A stretch of 64,000 bases of DNA from Hylemonella gracilis (GTDB lineage Bacteria; Pseudomonadota; Gammaproteobacteria; Burkholderiales; Burkholderiaceae_C). A program made the translations under genes and the position numbers. Within the stretch, counting starts at the first letter, position 1. Every line of letters begins with the position of its first letter. The DNA lies in contig NZ_CP031395.1 in the NCBI RefSeq assembly GCF_004328645.1, positions 248,001-312,000 of the forward strand, read 5' to 3'. Below, piece after piece: positions 24,916-32,278 of this stretch. Under the pieces are notes generated by a model. The model made no database searches. It saw nothing but the letters and a program-made list of their open reading frames with translations, and was not told the origin of the DNA.

Positions 24916-25557
24916 TTACTGGTTGACCGGTGACTTCGGATCCAGCAGCAGCGCCATCAAGTCGCGGATCTGGTCCTCGTTGAGCAGCTTGTTGTGGCCA
25001 AAGCGCGGCATGTTGGAACAAGCCATGTACGCCTTGCTGTTCCACAGCTTGCCCCAGGTGTATTGCACGATGGCCGCCGAGGCCGGATCAGCCGGGTCAC
25101 TCACGCCGCGCAACTTGCCGTAGTTCCACAGGCTGGGGCCGATGGTGCCGAAGGAGATTTCCTTCTTGTCGATCTGGTGGCAGTTGTAGCAGGAGCCGCC
25201 GTTGGACATCGGGTCCACGGTCTTGTCGGTCCAGGTCATGCCACGGCCGTTCTGGGCCAATTTCTCGCCGTTGCGCCAGTCACCGATGTAACGCTGACCC
25301 TCGGGCCAGCGGATGGAGGCCAAGGCCTGGGTTTCGATCTGCCGGGCAATCGCCTCCGTGGGCGCCTCGGCCGCGGAACAGGCTTGCTGCCCGGTGTCCT
25401 GCGCGAGGCGACTTAGCGTGGCGATGCCACGGTCGCTGAAGGACGTCTGCATCATGGTCAGGGCCTGCTGGTCCAGCTCACCCGAAGCCGGCATGCCAGC
25501 GCAACCGGCACAGAAAACGACCAGGGAGGCCAGGCGCAAGGTACTTTGCAAAGTCAT
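24916..25557 (-). CDS. soxX: SoxX cytochrome c subunit of SoxAX
   Basis: A 213-residue monoheme cytochrome c. The heme motif CYNCH lies at residues 123-127, and the axial methionine is probably Met183 in CSNMPRFGH. The hydrophobic leader ends in CAGCAG, so it may be a lipoprotein. With SoxA it forms the complex that oxidatively joins thiosulfate to SoxY. The protein is longer than the shortest SoxX forms, having an N-terminal extension of about 90 residues that includes a DTGQQACSAAEAP segment. ATG 25557 has AGGAG upstream, and the stop of soxA lies 14 bases above it. Confidence 0.95.
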   Translation of the reverse strand: MTLQSTLRLASLVVFCAGCAGMPASGELDQQALTMMQTSFSDRGIATLSRLAQDTGQQACSAAEAPTEAIARQIETQALASIRWPEGQRYIGDWRNGEKLAQNGRGMTWTDKTVDPMSNGGSCYNCHQIDKKEISFGTIGPSLWNYGKLRGVSDPADPASAAIVQYTWGKLWNSKAYMACSNMPRFGHNKLLNEDQIRDLMALLLDPKSPVNQ

Positions 25558-25571
25558 GGTTGCTCCTGTCT

Positions 25572-26384
25572 TCAACGCTTGAGGGCGGGCGCGATGGATT
25601 CCGCGCCCTTGGCGTTCACGCCCATGTACACGCCGAGCGCGATCGTCGCCTCGGAGCCAAAGCCGGGGTAGGGAAAGCGCTGCTGCCGGAAGCAGTCGTT
25701 CAGGCGCCGCTGCATGGTCCAGAGTTCACCGCTGGACACGCGGTAGGCAGGCCAGGCCGCGAACCCGACACCATCGCCTGGATTCTTGGTCAGATTGGGC
25801 AGGTCCTGCAGACGGATGCGCTTGCCGTCCTCGCCGTGGCAGCTCGCGCAGGAGAAGTCCATCGGACCGCCCCGGAAGTAGAAGGCGCGCTTGCCCAACT
25901 CGTAGTACCGGCGCTCCTCGGCATGCCCCTGGGGCAGCGCCATCTTCATGCCACGCGACTGGGACGACACCCAGGCCGCGAGGGCCGTCACATTGGCCTG
26001 CTCACCCTTGTCGAAGGGCATCTTCGCGATCTCGGCGGCATTGAAACCCTGCAAGATCTCCATGCAGGTGAGCAGGCGCGACTCCAGATCCTGCACCCGA
26101 CCGGTGTCGGCGAAGAAGCGCGGCAGTTGGACCCAGGCCCCCTTGACCACACCCGGACCCTGGCCCAGGTCGCATTGCTCCAGCGTGGCCTGCTTCGGCC
26201 CACGCCGGGTCTTCCAGAGGTCTTCGCCCTTGGCTTCGAAAAGCTCCGCGGGATTGCCGTCTTCCAGCATCTTGCGGTATTCGGCAATGCCATCGGCGGC
26301 GCTTTTCTGCGCCGTCGCGATGAGGGGCATGGCGATGGCGGTCAGCGCCAGGAGCGCACGCGCCACGGATCGATTGCAGTTCAT
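25572..26384 (-). CDS. soxA: SoxA cytochrome c subunit of SoxAX
   Basis: A 270-residue periplasmic c-type cytochrome. A signal peptide ends at ATAQ. Only one heme motif is present, CASCH at 179-183. Cys231 (RLNDCFRQQ) matches the cysteine persulfide heme ligand that performs chemistry. The position of the N-terminal heme of diheme SoxA retains Cys71 and Cys107 without a CxxCH motif, so they probably form a disulfide, as in monoheme SoxA. It pairs with SoxX to attach thiosulfate to SoxY. It is followed by soxX and preceded by soxZ (68-base gap containing a small hairpin). Confidence 0.96.
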   Translation of the reverse strand: MNCNRSVARALLALTAIAMPLIATAQKSAADGIAEYRKMLEDGNPAELFEAKGEDLWKTRRGPKQATLEQCDLGQGPGVVKGAWVQLPRFFADTGRVQDLESRLLTCMEILQGFNAAEIAKMPFDKGEQANVTALAAWVSSQSRGMKMALPQGHAEERRYYELGKRAFYFRGGPMDFSCASCHGEDGKRIRLQDLPNLTKNPGDGVGFAAWPAYRVSSGELWTMQRRLNDCFRQQRFPYPGFGSEATIALGVYMGVNAKGAESIAPALKR

Positions 26385-26452
26385 GTCCTCGTCTCTCCTT
26401 TGTGATGGCGCGGCTAAGCGCCGCCTGTTCGTCCACCCCTCTTCGGGCGGGA

Positions 26453-26764
26453 TCAGGAAACCGTCGCTTCGTCGGTGCGGGTCTCGCCCCTGTTGTCCAC
26501 CCAGGTCACGGCGACTTTGTCACCGGCCTTCGTGTCTTTGAGGTTGAACTGCAGAAATGGGTTCTTCGAGACGGACGGACCCCACTGGGCCGAGAACACC
26601 GCCTTGCCATTGAGAGCTGCCGTCACGGTCTGGATGAACCAGGCGGGAATGGTCTGGCCGGCGGCGTCCTTGCGCAGGCCGGTTTCCATTTCGTGACTCA
26701 TCAGAACGCGGATGGTGGCCTTGTCACCGGCCATCTGGGCGCGTATGCGCATGGGGTCTGCCAT
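26453..26764 (-). CDS. soxZ: SoxZ carrier-protein subunit
   Basis: A 103-residue immunoglobulin-fold subunit of the SoxYZ sulfur carrier. Family features include MRIRAQMAGDKATIRVLMSHEMETGLRKDAAGQTIPAWFIQ and FLQFNLKDTKAGDKVAVTWVDNRGE. It has no signal peptide and is exported with SoxY, whose Tat leader carries the folded heterodimer across the membrane. It lies 32 bases after soxY. Confidence 0.96.
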   Translation of the reverse strand: MADPMRIRAQMAGDKATIRVLMSHEMETGLRKDAAGQTIPAWFIQTVTAALNGKAVFSAQWGPSVSKNPFLQFNLKDTKAGDKVAVTWVDNRGETRTDEATVS

Positions 26765-26796
26765 GGATGCTTCTCCTGTGTGTGTGATTTACCGCT

Positions 26797-27255
26797 TCAG
26801 CCGCCGCAGCCGCCCAGCGTGACCTTGACTTCCTTGCGCGCGTACAGCGTGCGGCCATCGCCCATCAGCGCGACAGCGTAGACGTCGGAGGACTGTCCCA
26901 TCTTCACGCGCGTGGAGAAGTTGGCTTCGACGCTCGGGCTGACCTCGTAGATCGCCGACAGCAGGTTGGGGTTCTTCTCGACCAGCACCAGCATGCGCTT
27001 GACGCCGGCCAGGTTCGTGGCAATGCCCACCGGCACGACAGCGCCGTTCTCGGCAATATCCGGGGCGGTCAACGAGACCTCGGCACTCTCTGCCGGCGCC
27101 CCGGCGCCCAAGGCCTTGAGCACTTCGGTCAGATTCTTGGCATCAAAGGCGCTTTTTTCCCAGGCTGCCTGTGCCGCCTGGGGCAACAGGCCGGCGCTGC
27201 CCATCAGCGCGACGAGCGCGGCCGAGCGGGTGATGGCTTCTCTGCGTGTCAGCAT
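26797..27255 (-). CDS. soxY: SoxY thiosulfate-carrier subunit
   Basis: A 152-residue protein that carries Sox pathway intermediates on a swinging arm. The C-terminal GGCGG motif (Cys150) is intact and is the covalent attachment site. The N-terminus has a Tat-like signal (TRREAITRSAALVALMGSAGLLPQAAQA). The first gene after a 74-base AT-rich spacer that may hold its own promoter, it heads soxYZAXB. It works with SoxZ as the heterodimer that visits SoxAX, SoxB and SoxCD in turn. Confidence 0.97.
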   Translation of the reverse strand: MLTRREAITRSAALVALMGSAGLLPQAAQAAWEKSAFDAKNLTEVLKALGAGAPAESAEVSLTAPDIAENGAVVPVGIATNLAGVKRMLVLVEKNPNLLSAIYEVSPSVEANFSTRVKMGQSSDVYAVALMGDGRTLYARKEVKVTLGGCGG

Positions 27256-27329
27256 CGTTCAACTCCTTTATTCGTATATGTTAATTTAGTGAGATTTGCC
27301 ACCTCACGGGTGAATACCCTGACCTGACC
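27256..27329 (-). promoter_or_regulatory. soxY upstream region with sox-box-like AT-rich element
   Basis: Spacer between soxD and soxY containing, on the plus strand at 27268-27288, TTATTCGTATATGTTAATTTA. The core TATTCGTA also occurs, on the minus strand, in the soxC upstream element. The position suggests a second, regulated promoter inside the sox cluster. Inference from sequence similarity. Confidence 0.4.
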
Positions 27330-28451
27330 TTACCTGGGTGCCCCGGAAGCCAACCACGCGGCGATGGCTTGGAGATCTGCGTCCGGCAAGGTCTGCGCGG
27401 GCATAGGTATCGGTCCCCACACGCCCTGGCCACCCGCGCGGATCTTGCCCGCCAGATAAGTCTTGGCATCGGTCCGCTTCGCGTACTTGGCCGCGACGTC
27501 CTTGAAGCTGGGCCCGACGATCTTGTTGTCTGTACCGTGACAGGCCGTGCAGGTGTATTTCTGCGCCAGGGCCAGCACCTGCGCACCGGACTTCACGGTG
27601 GCCACGGTTGCGGCCGATGCGGCCCCGGACGCCTGCGCCGTCGTGCTGGCAGCGGGCTTGGCTGGCGGCCCGGAGGCCGCGGACGCCGGCTGCGTGGTGT
27701 CCGCGCCGCGCTGGGGACCGACGCCACGCTGCTGCTCGGCAAGGTTGCCATGGTTGTTGCGCGCGAAATCGGGCAGCAGCGAGGCCACCTTGGGCTCGGG
27801 CACGCAGTCTTTCATGCAGGCCACGGCCTTCACGTCTGGCATACCGCCATTGCCCAGGCCCTTGCCGGGCCACAGGCCATGGTCGGTGGTCATGCCATCG
27901 CGGTTGGGCATGCGCTTTTGAACTTCGGCGATGTTGGCATCGGACAGCACGAAATCGGCGGGCACCACGTCACCCAGGTTGAGCAAGAAGGCGACCAGGG
28001 CGTACACCTCGTCGGTCTTCAAGGTCTTGGGCGCGTTCCAGGGCATGGCGCGGTTGATGTAGTCCCACAGCGTGGACACGGTAGGCACCTTCATCAAGGT
28101 GGTACGGCCGGGGAAACCGGTATCGGTCAGGCGGGCGACGCGTCCGCGCGCGACATCCTGGGCATTCGTGCCGCCGACCAGGGGATTGAAGACCTGGTTG
28201 CTCTCGCCGAAGACGCCATGGCAGGACGCGCATTTGGCCTCCCACACGTCCTGGCCCTGGCTGACCGAGCCAGTGCCCTTGGGCAGGCCCTTGAAGTCAG
28301 GACGCACATCGATGTCCCAGGCGCGCACCTCCTGCGGCGTCGCGGTCCGGCCCAGACCCGGGTAGCTCGGCTGCTGCGCCCAAGCCAGGACGCCCGCCGC
28401 GCTCAAGCACAACACCACGCACAAGCGGGCAAGATCACGACAACTGGACAT
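27330..28451 (-). CDS. soxD: SoxD diheme cytochrome c subunit of sulfane dehydrogenase
   Basis: A 373-residue periplasmic cytochrome c with a signal peptide (CVVLCLSAAGVLAWAQ). Two heme motifs are present: CASCH at 74-78 and CTACH at 301-305, with Met350 in PIPMPAQ as likely ligand for the second. A low-complexity Ala/Pro/Thr-rich linker (about residues 250-285) joins the two domains. It forms the electron-transfer subunit of SoxCD, which withdraws six electrons from SoxY-bound sulfane sulfur. Its start overlaps the soxC stop by 17 bases. Presence of SoxCD implies full oxidation to sulfate without sulfur globules. Confidence 0.95.
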   Translation of the reverse strand: MSSCRDLARLCVVLCLSAAGVLAWAQQPSYPGLGRTATPQEVRAWDIDVRPDFKGLPKGTGSVSQGQDVWEAKCASCHGVFGESNQVFNPLVGGTNAQDVARGRVARLTDTGFPGRTTLMKVPTVSTLWDYINRAMPWNAPKTLKTDEVYALVAFLLNLGDVVPADFVLSDANIAEVQKRMPNRDGMTTDHGLWPGKGLGNGGMPDVKAVACMKDCVPEPKVASLLPDFARNNHGNLAEQQRGVGPQRGADTTQPASAASGPPAKPAASTTAQASGAASAATVATVKSGAQVLALAQKYTCTACHGTDNKIVGPSFKDVAAKYAKRTDAKTYLAGKIRAGGQGVWGPIPMPAQTLPDADLQAIAAWLASGAPR

Positions 28452-29802
28452 TCTTCACCTCACCGCTTTCCTGCACGAGCCAGGTCTGGATCGCGTTGTT
28501 GTGATAGATGGAGCGCGTGCCCCGCACGGCGCGCAGCTGCCGGAAGTTGGGCTGCACATAACCCGTTTCATCCATGGCGCGACTCTGCACCAGAGCAGGC
28601 TTGCCGTCCCACACCCAGTCGATGCTGAAGCGCGTCAGGCATTTGCTCATCACCGGTTCCTGTAGGCGCGCTGTCTTCCAGTTGCGCCCCCCGTCCACCG
28701 AGACATCGACCCGGCTGACCTTGCCGCGGCCCGACCAGGCCAGGCCGCTGATTTGGTAATAGCCCCGGTCCAGCAGCACCTGCCCGCCCGACGGCGTGGT
28801 GATGACGCTCTTGCATTCCTGCGTGCTGCTGTACTGGCGGTGTCGGCCATCCGGCATCAGGTCTACGTAGTGCACCGCCTCGTCCTTGGCGCCATAAGGC
28901 TGATCACCGACCTCGATACGACGCAGGTACTTGACCCAGCTCACACCCTGCACGCCGGGCACGACCAAGCGCAGGGGGTAGCCCTGCTCGGGACGCAGCA
29001 TTTCGCCGTTCTGGCCGTAAGCCACGAGCACTTCGCCGCTTTCGATCAGTTCCATCGGGATCGTGCGCGTCATGCTGGAGCCGTCGGCTCCTTCGGCCAG
29101 CACATAACGGCCACGCTTGTAGTCAGCACCCGCCATGTCGAGCAAGACCTTGAGCGGCACGCCGGTGAATTCGCTGCAGCTGAGCATGCCGTGGGTGTAC
29201 TGGCAGGTGGGCACGGCCACGTTGCCCCACTCCATGCCGGTATTGGCTCCACACTCGATGAAGTGGAAACGACTCACCGAAGGCAGGCGCATGATCTCGT
29301 CCATGGTGAAGACCATGGGCTTCTTGAGCATCTTCTCGTCCGAGCCATTGAGCATCAGACGGTGCTTGGACGGATCAATATCCCACCAACCCTGGTGATG
29401 GCGTTCAAAATGCAGGCCACTGGGCGTGACGATGCCGAACAGGCTTTGCAGTGGCGCGAAGGACACCGAGGCCTGCGTGGTCTGGGTCAGACCTGGGCTC
29501 GGGCGCCGCTGGACATTGCGTTCGTATTGCGAGGGCTTGCCGTAACCATCGGTCACCACAGCCTGGCCCAGGCCGGTGCTGTGCGGCGGCAGGTCCAGGA
29601 TCGCCGGATCCCCGACGGAGGTCTGGGCCCAAGACGCTGGCGCGGCGGCACCGGCCAGCGCCGCGGCGAATGCACCGCGCACGAAGTCACGCCGCCCTTC
29701 CTTGGCCTCACGCATGACTTGCGCGACGCCTTCGGGGTTGATGAAGTTCTCCGGCGCTTTCCGAAGACGTCCGCCGGGCTGGATGGGATCGTTAGGTTTC
29801 AC
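28435..29802 (-). CDS. soxC: SoxC molybdenum-containing sulfane dehydrogenase subunit
   Basis: A 455-residue periplasmic sulfite-oxidase-fold protein. The N-terminus bears a Tat signal (RRDFVRGAF near residue 38). The molybdopterin-binding domain has RFHFIECGANTG with Mo-ligand Cys184, GWWDIDPSKHRLMLNG and VLVAYGQNGEMLRPEQGYPLRLVVPG; the C-terminal dimerisation domain includes RVDVSVDGGRNWKTA. It works with SoxD in sulfane oxidation. The start is the GTG at 29802, preceded by AAGGA with an eight-base spacer; no ATG fits better. It is the first gene of the sox transcript. Confidence 0.96.
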   Translation of the reverse strand: MKPNDPIQPGGRLRKAPENFINPEGVAQVMREAKEGRRDFVRGAFAAALAGAAAPASWAQTSVGDPAILDLPPHSTGLGQAVVTDGYGKPSQYERNVQRRPSPGLTQTTQASVSFAPLQSLFGIVTPSGLHFERHHQGWWDIDPSKHRLMLNGSDEKMLKKPMVFTMDEIMRLPSVSRFHFIECGANTGMEWGNVAVPTCQYTHGMLSCSEFTGVPLKVLLDMAGADYKRGRYVLAEGADGSSMTRTIPMELIESGEVLVAYGQNGEMLRPEQGYPLRLVVPGVQGVSWVKYLRRIEVGDQPYGAKDEAVHYVDLMPDGRHRQYSSTQECKSVITTPSGGQVLLDRGYYQISGLAWSGRGKVSRVDVSVDGGRNWKTARLQEPVMSKCLTRFSIDWVWDGKPALVQSRAMDETGYVQPNFRQLRAVRGTRSIYHNNAIQTWLVQESGEVKNVQLS

Positions 29803-29845
29803 CCTATGGTTCCTTATATTTGTTATTACGAATATAACGATTAAA
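29803..29845 (-). promoter_or_regulatory. soxC promoter region, candidate ArsR-type operator
   Basis: A perfect inverted repeat TTATATT (29814-29820) / AATATAA (29831-29837) with a ten-base spacer, enclosing a nested GTTAT/ATAAC dyad (29822-29838). The element is strongly AT-rich and lies directly upstream of the soxC start and ribosome binding site. It is the expected kind of site for the ArsR-type sox repressor encoded at 17838. Confidence 0.55.
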
Positions 29846-29913
29846 TTTCCCCATGCCCATGCCTGAATGATCGGTACTAACCCTTAAGACATCCCTGGAA
29901 AAGACACCGTCCA

Positions 29914-29953
29914 CTGCCCCCGAGCGACTCTGGCGAGCGATCCCGGGGGGCAG
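29914..29953 (-). terminator. Stem-loop downstream of the HD-GYP gene
   Basis: CTGCCCCC (29914-29921) pairs with GGGGGCAG (29946-29953) around a 24-base loop that also pairs in part. It sits between the end of the HD-GYP gene and the soxC promoter, the expected terminator place. There is only a weak T-rich stretch further on, so termination may be partial. Confidence 0.45.
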
Positions 29954-29958
29954 CGGGC

Positions 29959-32208
29959 TTAGCCGAGGTAATTGCGGATGTCTACGGCGTCGATCTGCGC
30001 CGGGTCCAGGTAGCGACGCGCGTAGGTCAGGTAGACCCCGGAACTCAGGAAGAGGTCGAACAGCACCGGGTCGATGTGACCCTTGCGCTTGAACTGGTGC
30101 AGGATCTCCACCGCCTTCGACAGCGACTTGGCCTTCTGATAGGGACGATCCCTCGCGGTCAAGGCCTCGAAGATGTCGGCGATGGCCATGATGCGGGCCG
30201 GAGTCGACAGTTGTGCGGCGCTCAGTCCGCGCGGATAACCTGAGCCCGTCAGCGTTTCGTGGTGCGTGCCCGCGTACTCGGGAACACGCTTGAGATCATC
30301 GGGCAGCGGCATGCGCTCCAGCATGCGGATCGTCTGGATGATGTGCTCATTGATTTTGAAACGCTCCTCGGCATTCAGGGTTCCGCGCTGGATGGACAGG
30401 TTGTAGAGCTCGCCACGGTTGTATAGGTAGGGCGGAGGCTTCAGCTTGAAATCCCCCTCTTCGTCCGTCTTCTGGCGTTCGATCAGGTGGTGAGGTTGGT
30501 CGGCCAACAGCTGTTCACGCACGGGCAAGGTCGCCCGCGCTGTTTTTTCGTGTAGCCGCAACTCTTCGTGCGACAGCCCAAGGCGGTCGTCGAAATGACG
30601 CAGCCAGGTCTCTTGCGCAATCTTGCGCAATCGGACGACGTGCGCCTCGTCCATGCTCTCGCTGCCTAGATTGCAATCGGCGACAAAAGTGAAGTCTTCC
30701 AGCAACTGTGCCTTGCGGGCCTCGAACTCGCCGCGCGCCTGCTCGGCAGGCGTGCCGGCGAGCAGGGCCTGGAGTTCCTGCACCTTGGCATCGCGCAGCA
30801 GGATTTCAAACCGCGTTCGTATTTCATGGATGCGATTGACGATGGTCTCCAGCTTGGTCGCCTTGTCCACCACGTATTCGGGCGTCGTGATCTTGCCGCA
30901 GTCATGCAACCAGGCGCCGATGCGGAACTCGCGCCATTCCTGCTCGCTCTTGAAGGCGAAATCGGCAAGAGGCCCTTCCCGCACGCGCTCGGCTTCCTCG
31001 GCCAGCATGAACGCCAGCTCGGGCACGCGCGCGCAATGGCCACCGGTGTACGGACTCTTGGTGTCGATGGCGCCCGCCAGCATCTGGATCATCGAGTCCG
31101 TCAGATTCTTCTGCGCGTCGAGCAATTCATGGTTCTCCAGCGCCACCGCGGTCTGGGCCGCCAGCGCCTCGGTGAAGCCGATGATCTCCGGGTCGAACGG
31201 GCAGATCACGCCGGTGCGAGAGTCCTGCGCATTGATCATCAGAATGACACCGATCACCTTGCCATCTCTCGGTTTGAGTGGTACGCCGAGCACCGACAGC
31301 GGCGAGAGCCCGGCGGCTTCGGCCAGGCGCCGCAGCGGGTCCAGATCCAGGCCGTTCGCGGAAGCCAGGCGGGCGTCATTGACGACCACGGTGGCTCCCG
31401 TGCGGGCGACCCGCTGCGCGACCCGGTCTCGCCCATCGCTACCCTCCCCGATGCGGGGTGGTTCCAGTGGCAGTTCCGCGCTGCCGGCTTCCAGACGCTC
31501 GTGCGTGCTGAAGGCGATGCGCAGTGTGTTCTCCGATGTGCGCATGAACAGGGAAACCGCCTCGCAGTTGGCGATGTCACGCGCGCCCAGCATCGCGCGC
31601 TGCATCAGGGCCTGGCGATCGGTGTCGCGGCCAAGCGCGATGCCGATTTCCACCAGCTTGGCCAGCTTGGCGCGCGCCTCACCCAACGCCAAGCCGGTGC
31701 GCCTCACTTGGTCACCCAGCTGAATGTTCTGCGCCTCCAGCAGTCCCAGGGCATCGCGCATCAGCAGTTGAGTCTGAACCCGCGCCAGCAGGATGGGCGG
31801 GCTCACGGGCTTGGTGATGTAGTCCGCGGCGCCCAATGCCAGGCCTTTGCTCTCGTCCTCCACGCTGCTCATGCCGGTGAGGAAAATAACGGGGATCGCC
31901 TGGGTGCGTGCGTCACCTTTGAGGCGCTCGCAGACCTCGTAGCCGGACATCCCCGGCATCATCACGTCGAGCAGGATCAGATCGGGCAAATCATCGCCCG
32001 AAGCCAGGGCGGCCAGCGCCTTCTCGCCGCTGTTGGCCAACCTGACCCGGTAGACATCCTTGAGAAGACCAGCGAGCAGGGACAGATTGTCCGCTGTGTC
32101 GTCCACGACCAGAATGGTCTTTTTCTGCGCGGCCGGGTCGGCATGGGCTGCCGACCCGGCCCCTGCCTTCGGGTCACTCAGCATGGCTTTCAACGCGCTC
32201 GATGTCAT
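29959..32208 (-). CDS. Response regulator with REC-GAF-HD-GYP domains (c-di-GMP phosphodiesterase)
   Basis: A 749-residue cytosolic output protein. The receiver domain (residues 30-150) has VVDD, Asp81 in LLDVMMPG, and the conserved Lys in YITKPVSP. A GAF domain follows (about 180-370). The HD-GYP domain has His435-Asp436 in LHDCGKITTPEY and HHETLTGSGYP from residue 649. The distance between HD and HHE is 214 residues against roughly 60 in ordinary HD-GYP proteins, so about 150 residues are inserted. It should hydrolyse c-di-GMP to GMP when phosphorylated. Its ATG overlaps the corrected stop of the hybrid kinase gene upstream, so they are partners. Confidence 0.92.
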   Translation of the reverse strand: MTSSALKAMLSDPKAGAGSAAHADPAAQKKTILVVDDTADNLSLLAGLLKDVYRVRLANSGEKALAALASGDDLPDLILLDVMMPGMSGYEVCERLKGDARTQAIPVIFLTGMSSVEDESKGLALGAADYITKPVSPPILLARVQTQLLMRDALGLLEAQNIQLGDQVRRTGLALGEARAKLAKLVEIGIALGRDTDRQALMQRAMLGARDIANCEAVSLFMRTSENTLRIAFSTHERLEAGSAELPLEPPRIGEGSDGRDRVAQRVARTGATVVVNDARLASANGLDLDPLRRLAEAAGLSPLSVLGVPLKPRDGKVIGVILMINAQDSRTGVICPFDPEIIGFTEALAAQTAVALENHELLDAQKNLTDSMIQMLAGAIDTKSPYTGGHCARVPELAFMLAEEAERVREGPLADFAFKSEQEWREFRIGAWLHDCGKITTPEYVVDKATKLETIVNRIHEIRTRFEILLRDAKVQELQALLAGTPAEQARGEFEARKAQLLEDFTFVADCNLGSESMDEAHVVRLRKIAQETWLRHFDDRLGLSHEELRLHEKTARATLPVREQLLADQPHHLIERQKTDEEGDFKLKPPPYLYNRGELYNLSIQRGTLNAEERFKINEHIIQTIRMLERMPLPDDLKRVPEYAGTHHETLTGSGYPRGLSAAQLSTPARIMAIADIFEALTARDRPYQKAKSLSKAVEILHQFKRKGHIDPVLFDLFLSSGVYLTYARRYLDPAQIDAVDIRNYLG

Positions 32209-32278
32209 GCCGTCTCCCTCTTCTTGTTCGCCGTGGCCAGGTCCAGATGCCTCAGCGCGGCATCGAAGTCGTAGCTCT
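32205..32278 (-). other. Out-of-frame C-terminal coding remainder of the hybrid kinase
   Basis: In the frame one base off the annotated kinase end, this stretch encodes YDFDAALRHLDLATANKKRETA and stops at 32205-32207, overlapping the next gene's ATG. Sequence and coupling show that it belongs to the kinase, separated by one missing base at 32308-32311. Confidence 0.7.

Noticed and set aside
23243..25123. Rightward open frame of 626 codons opposite soxB
   Set aside because: Antisense to soxB, a gene with all catalytic motifs. Its composition is that of a shadow frame.
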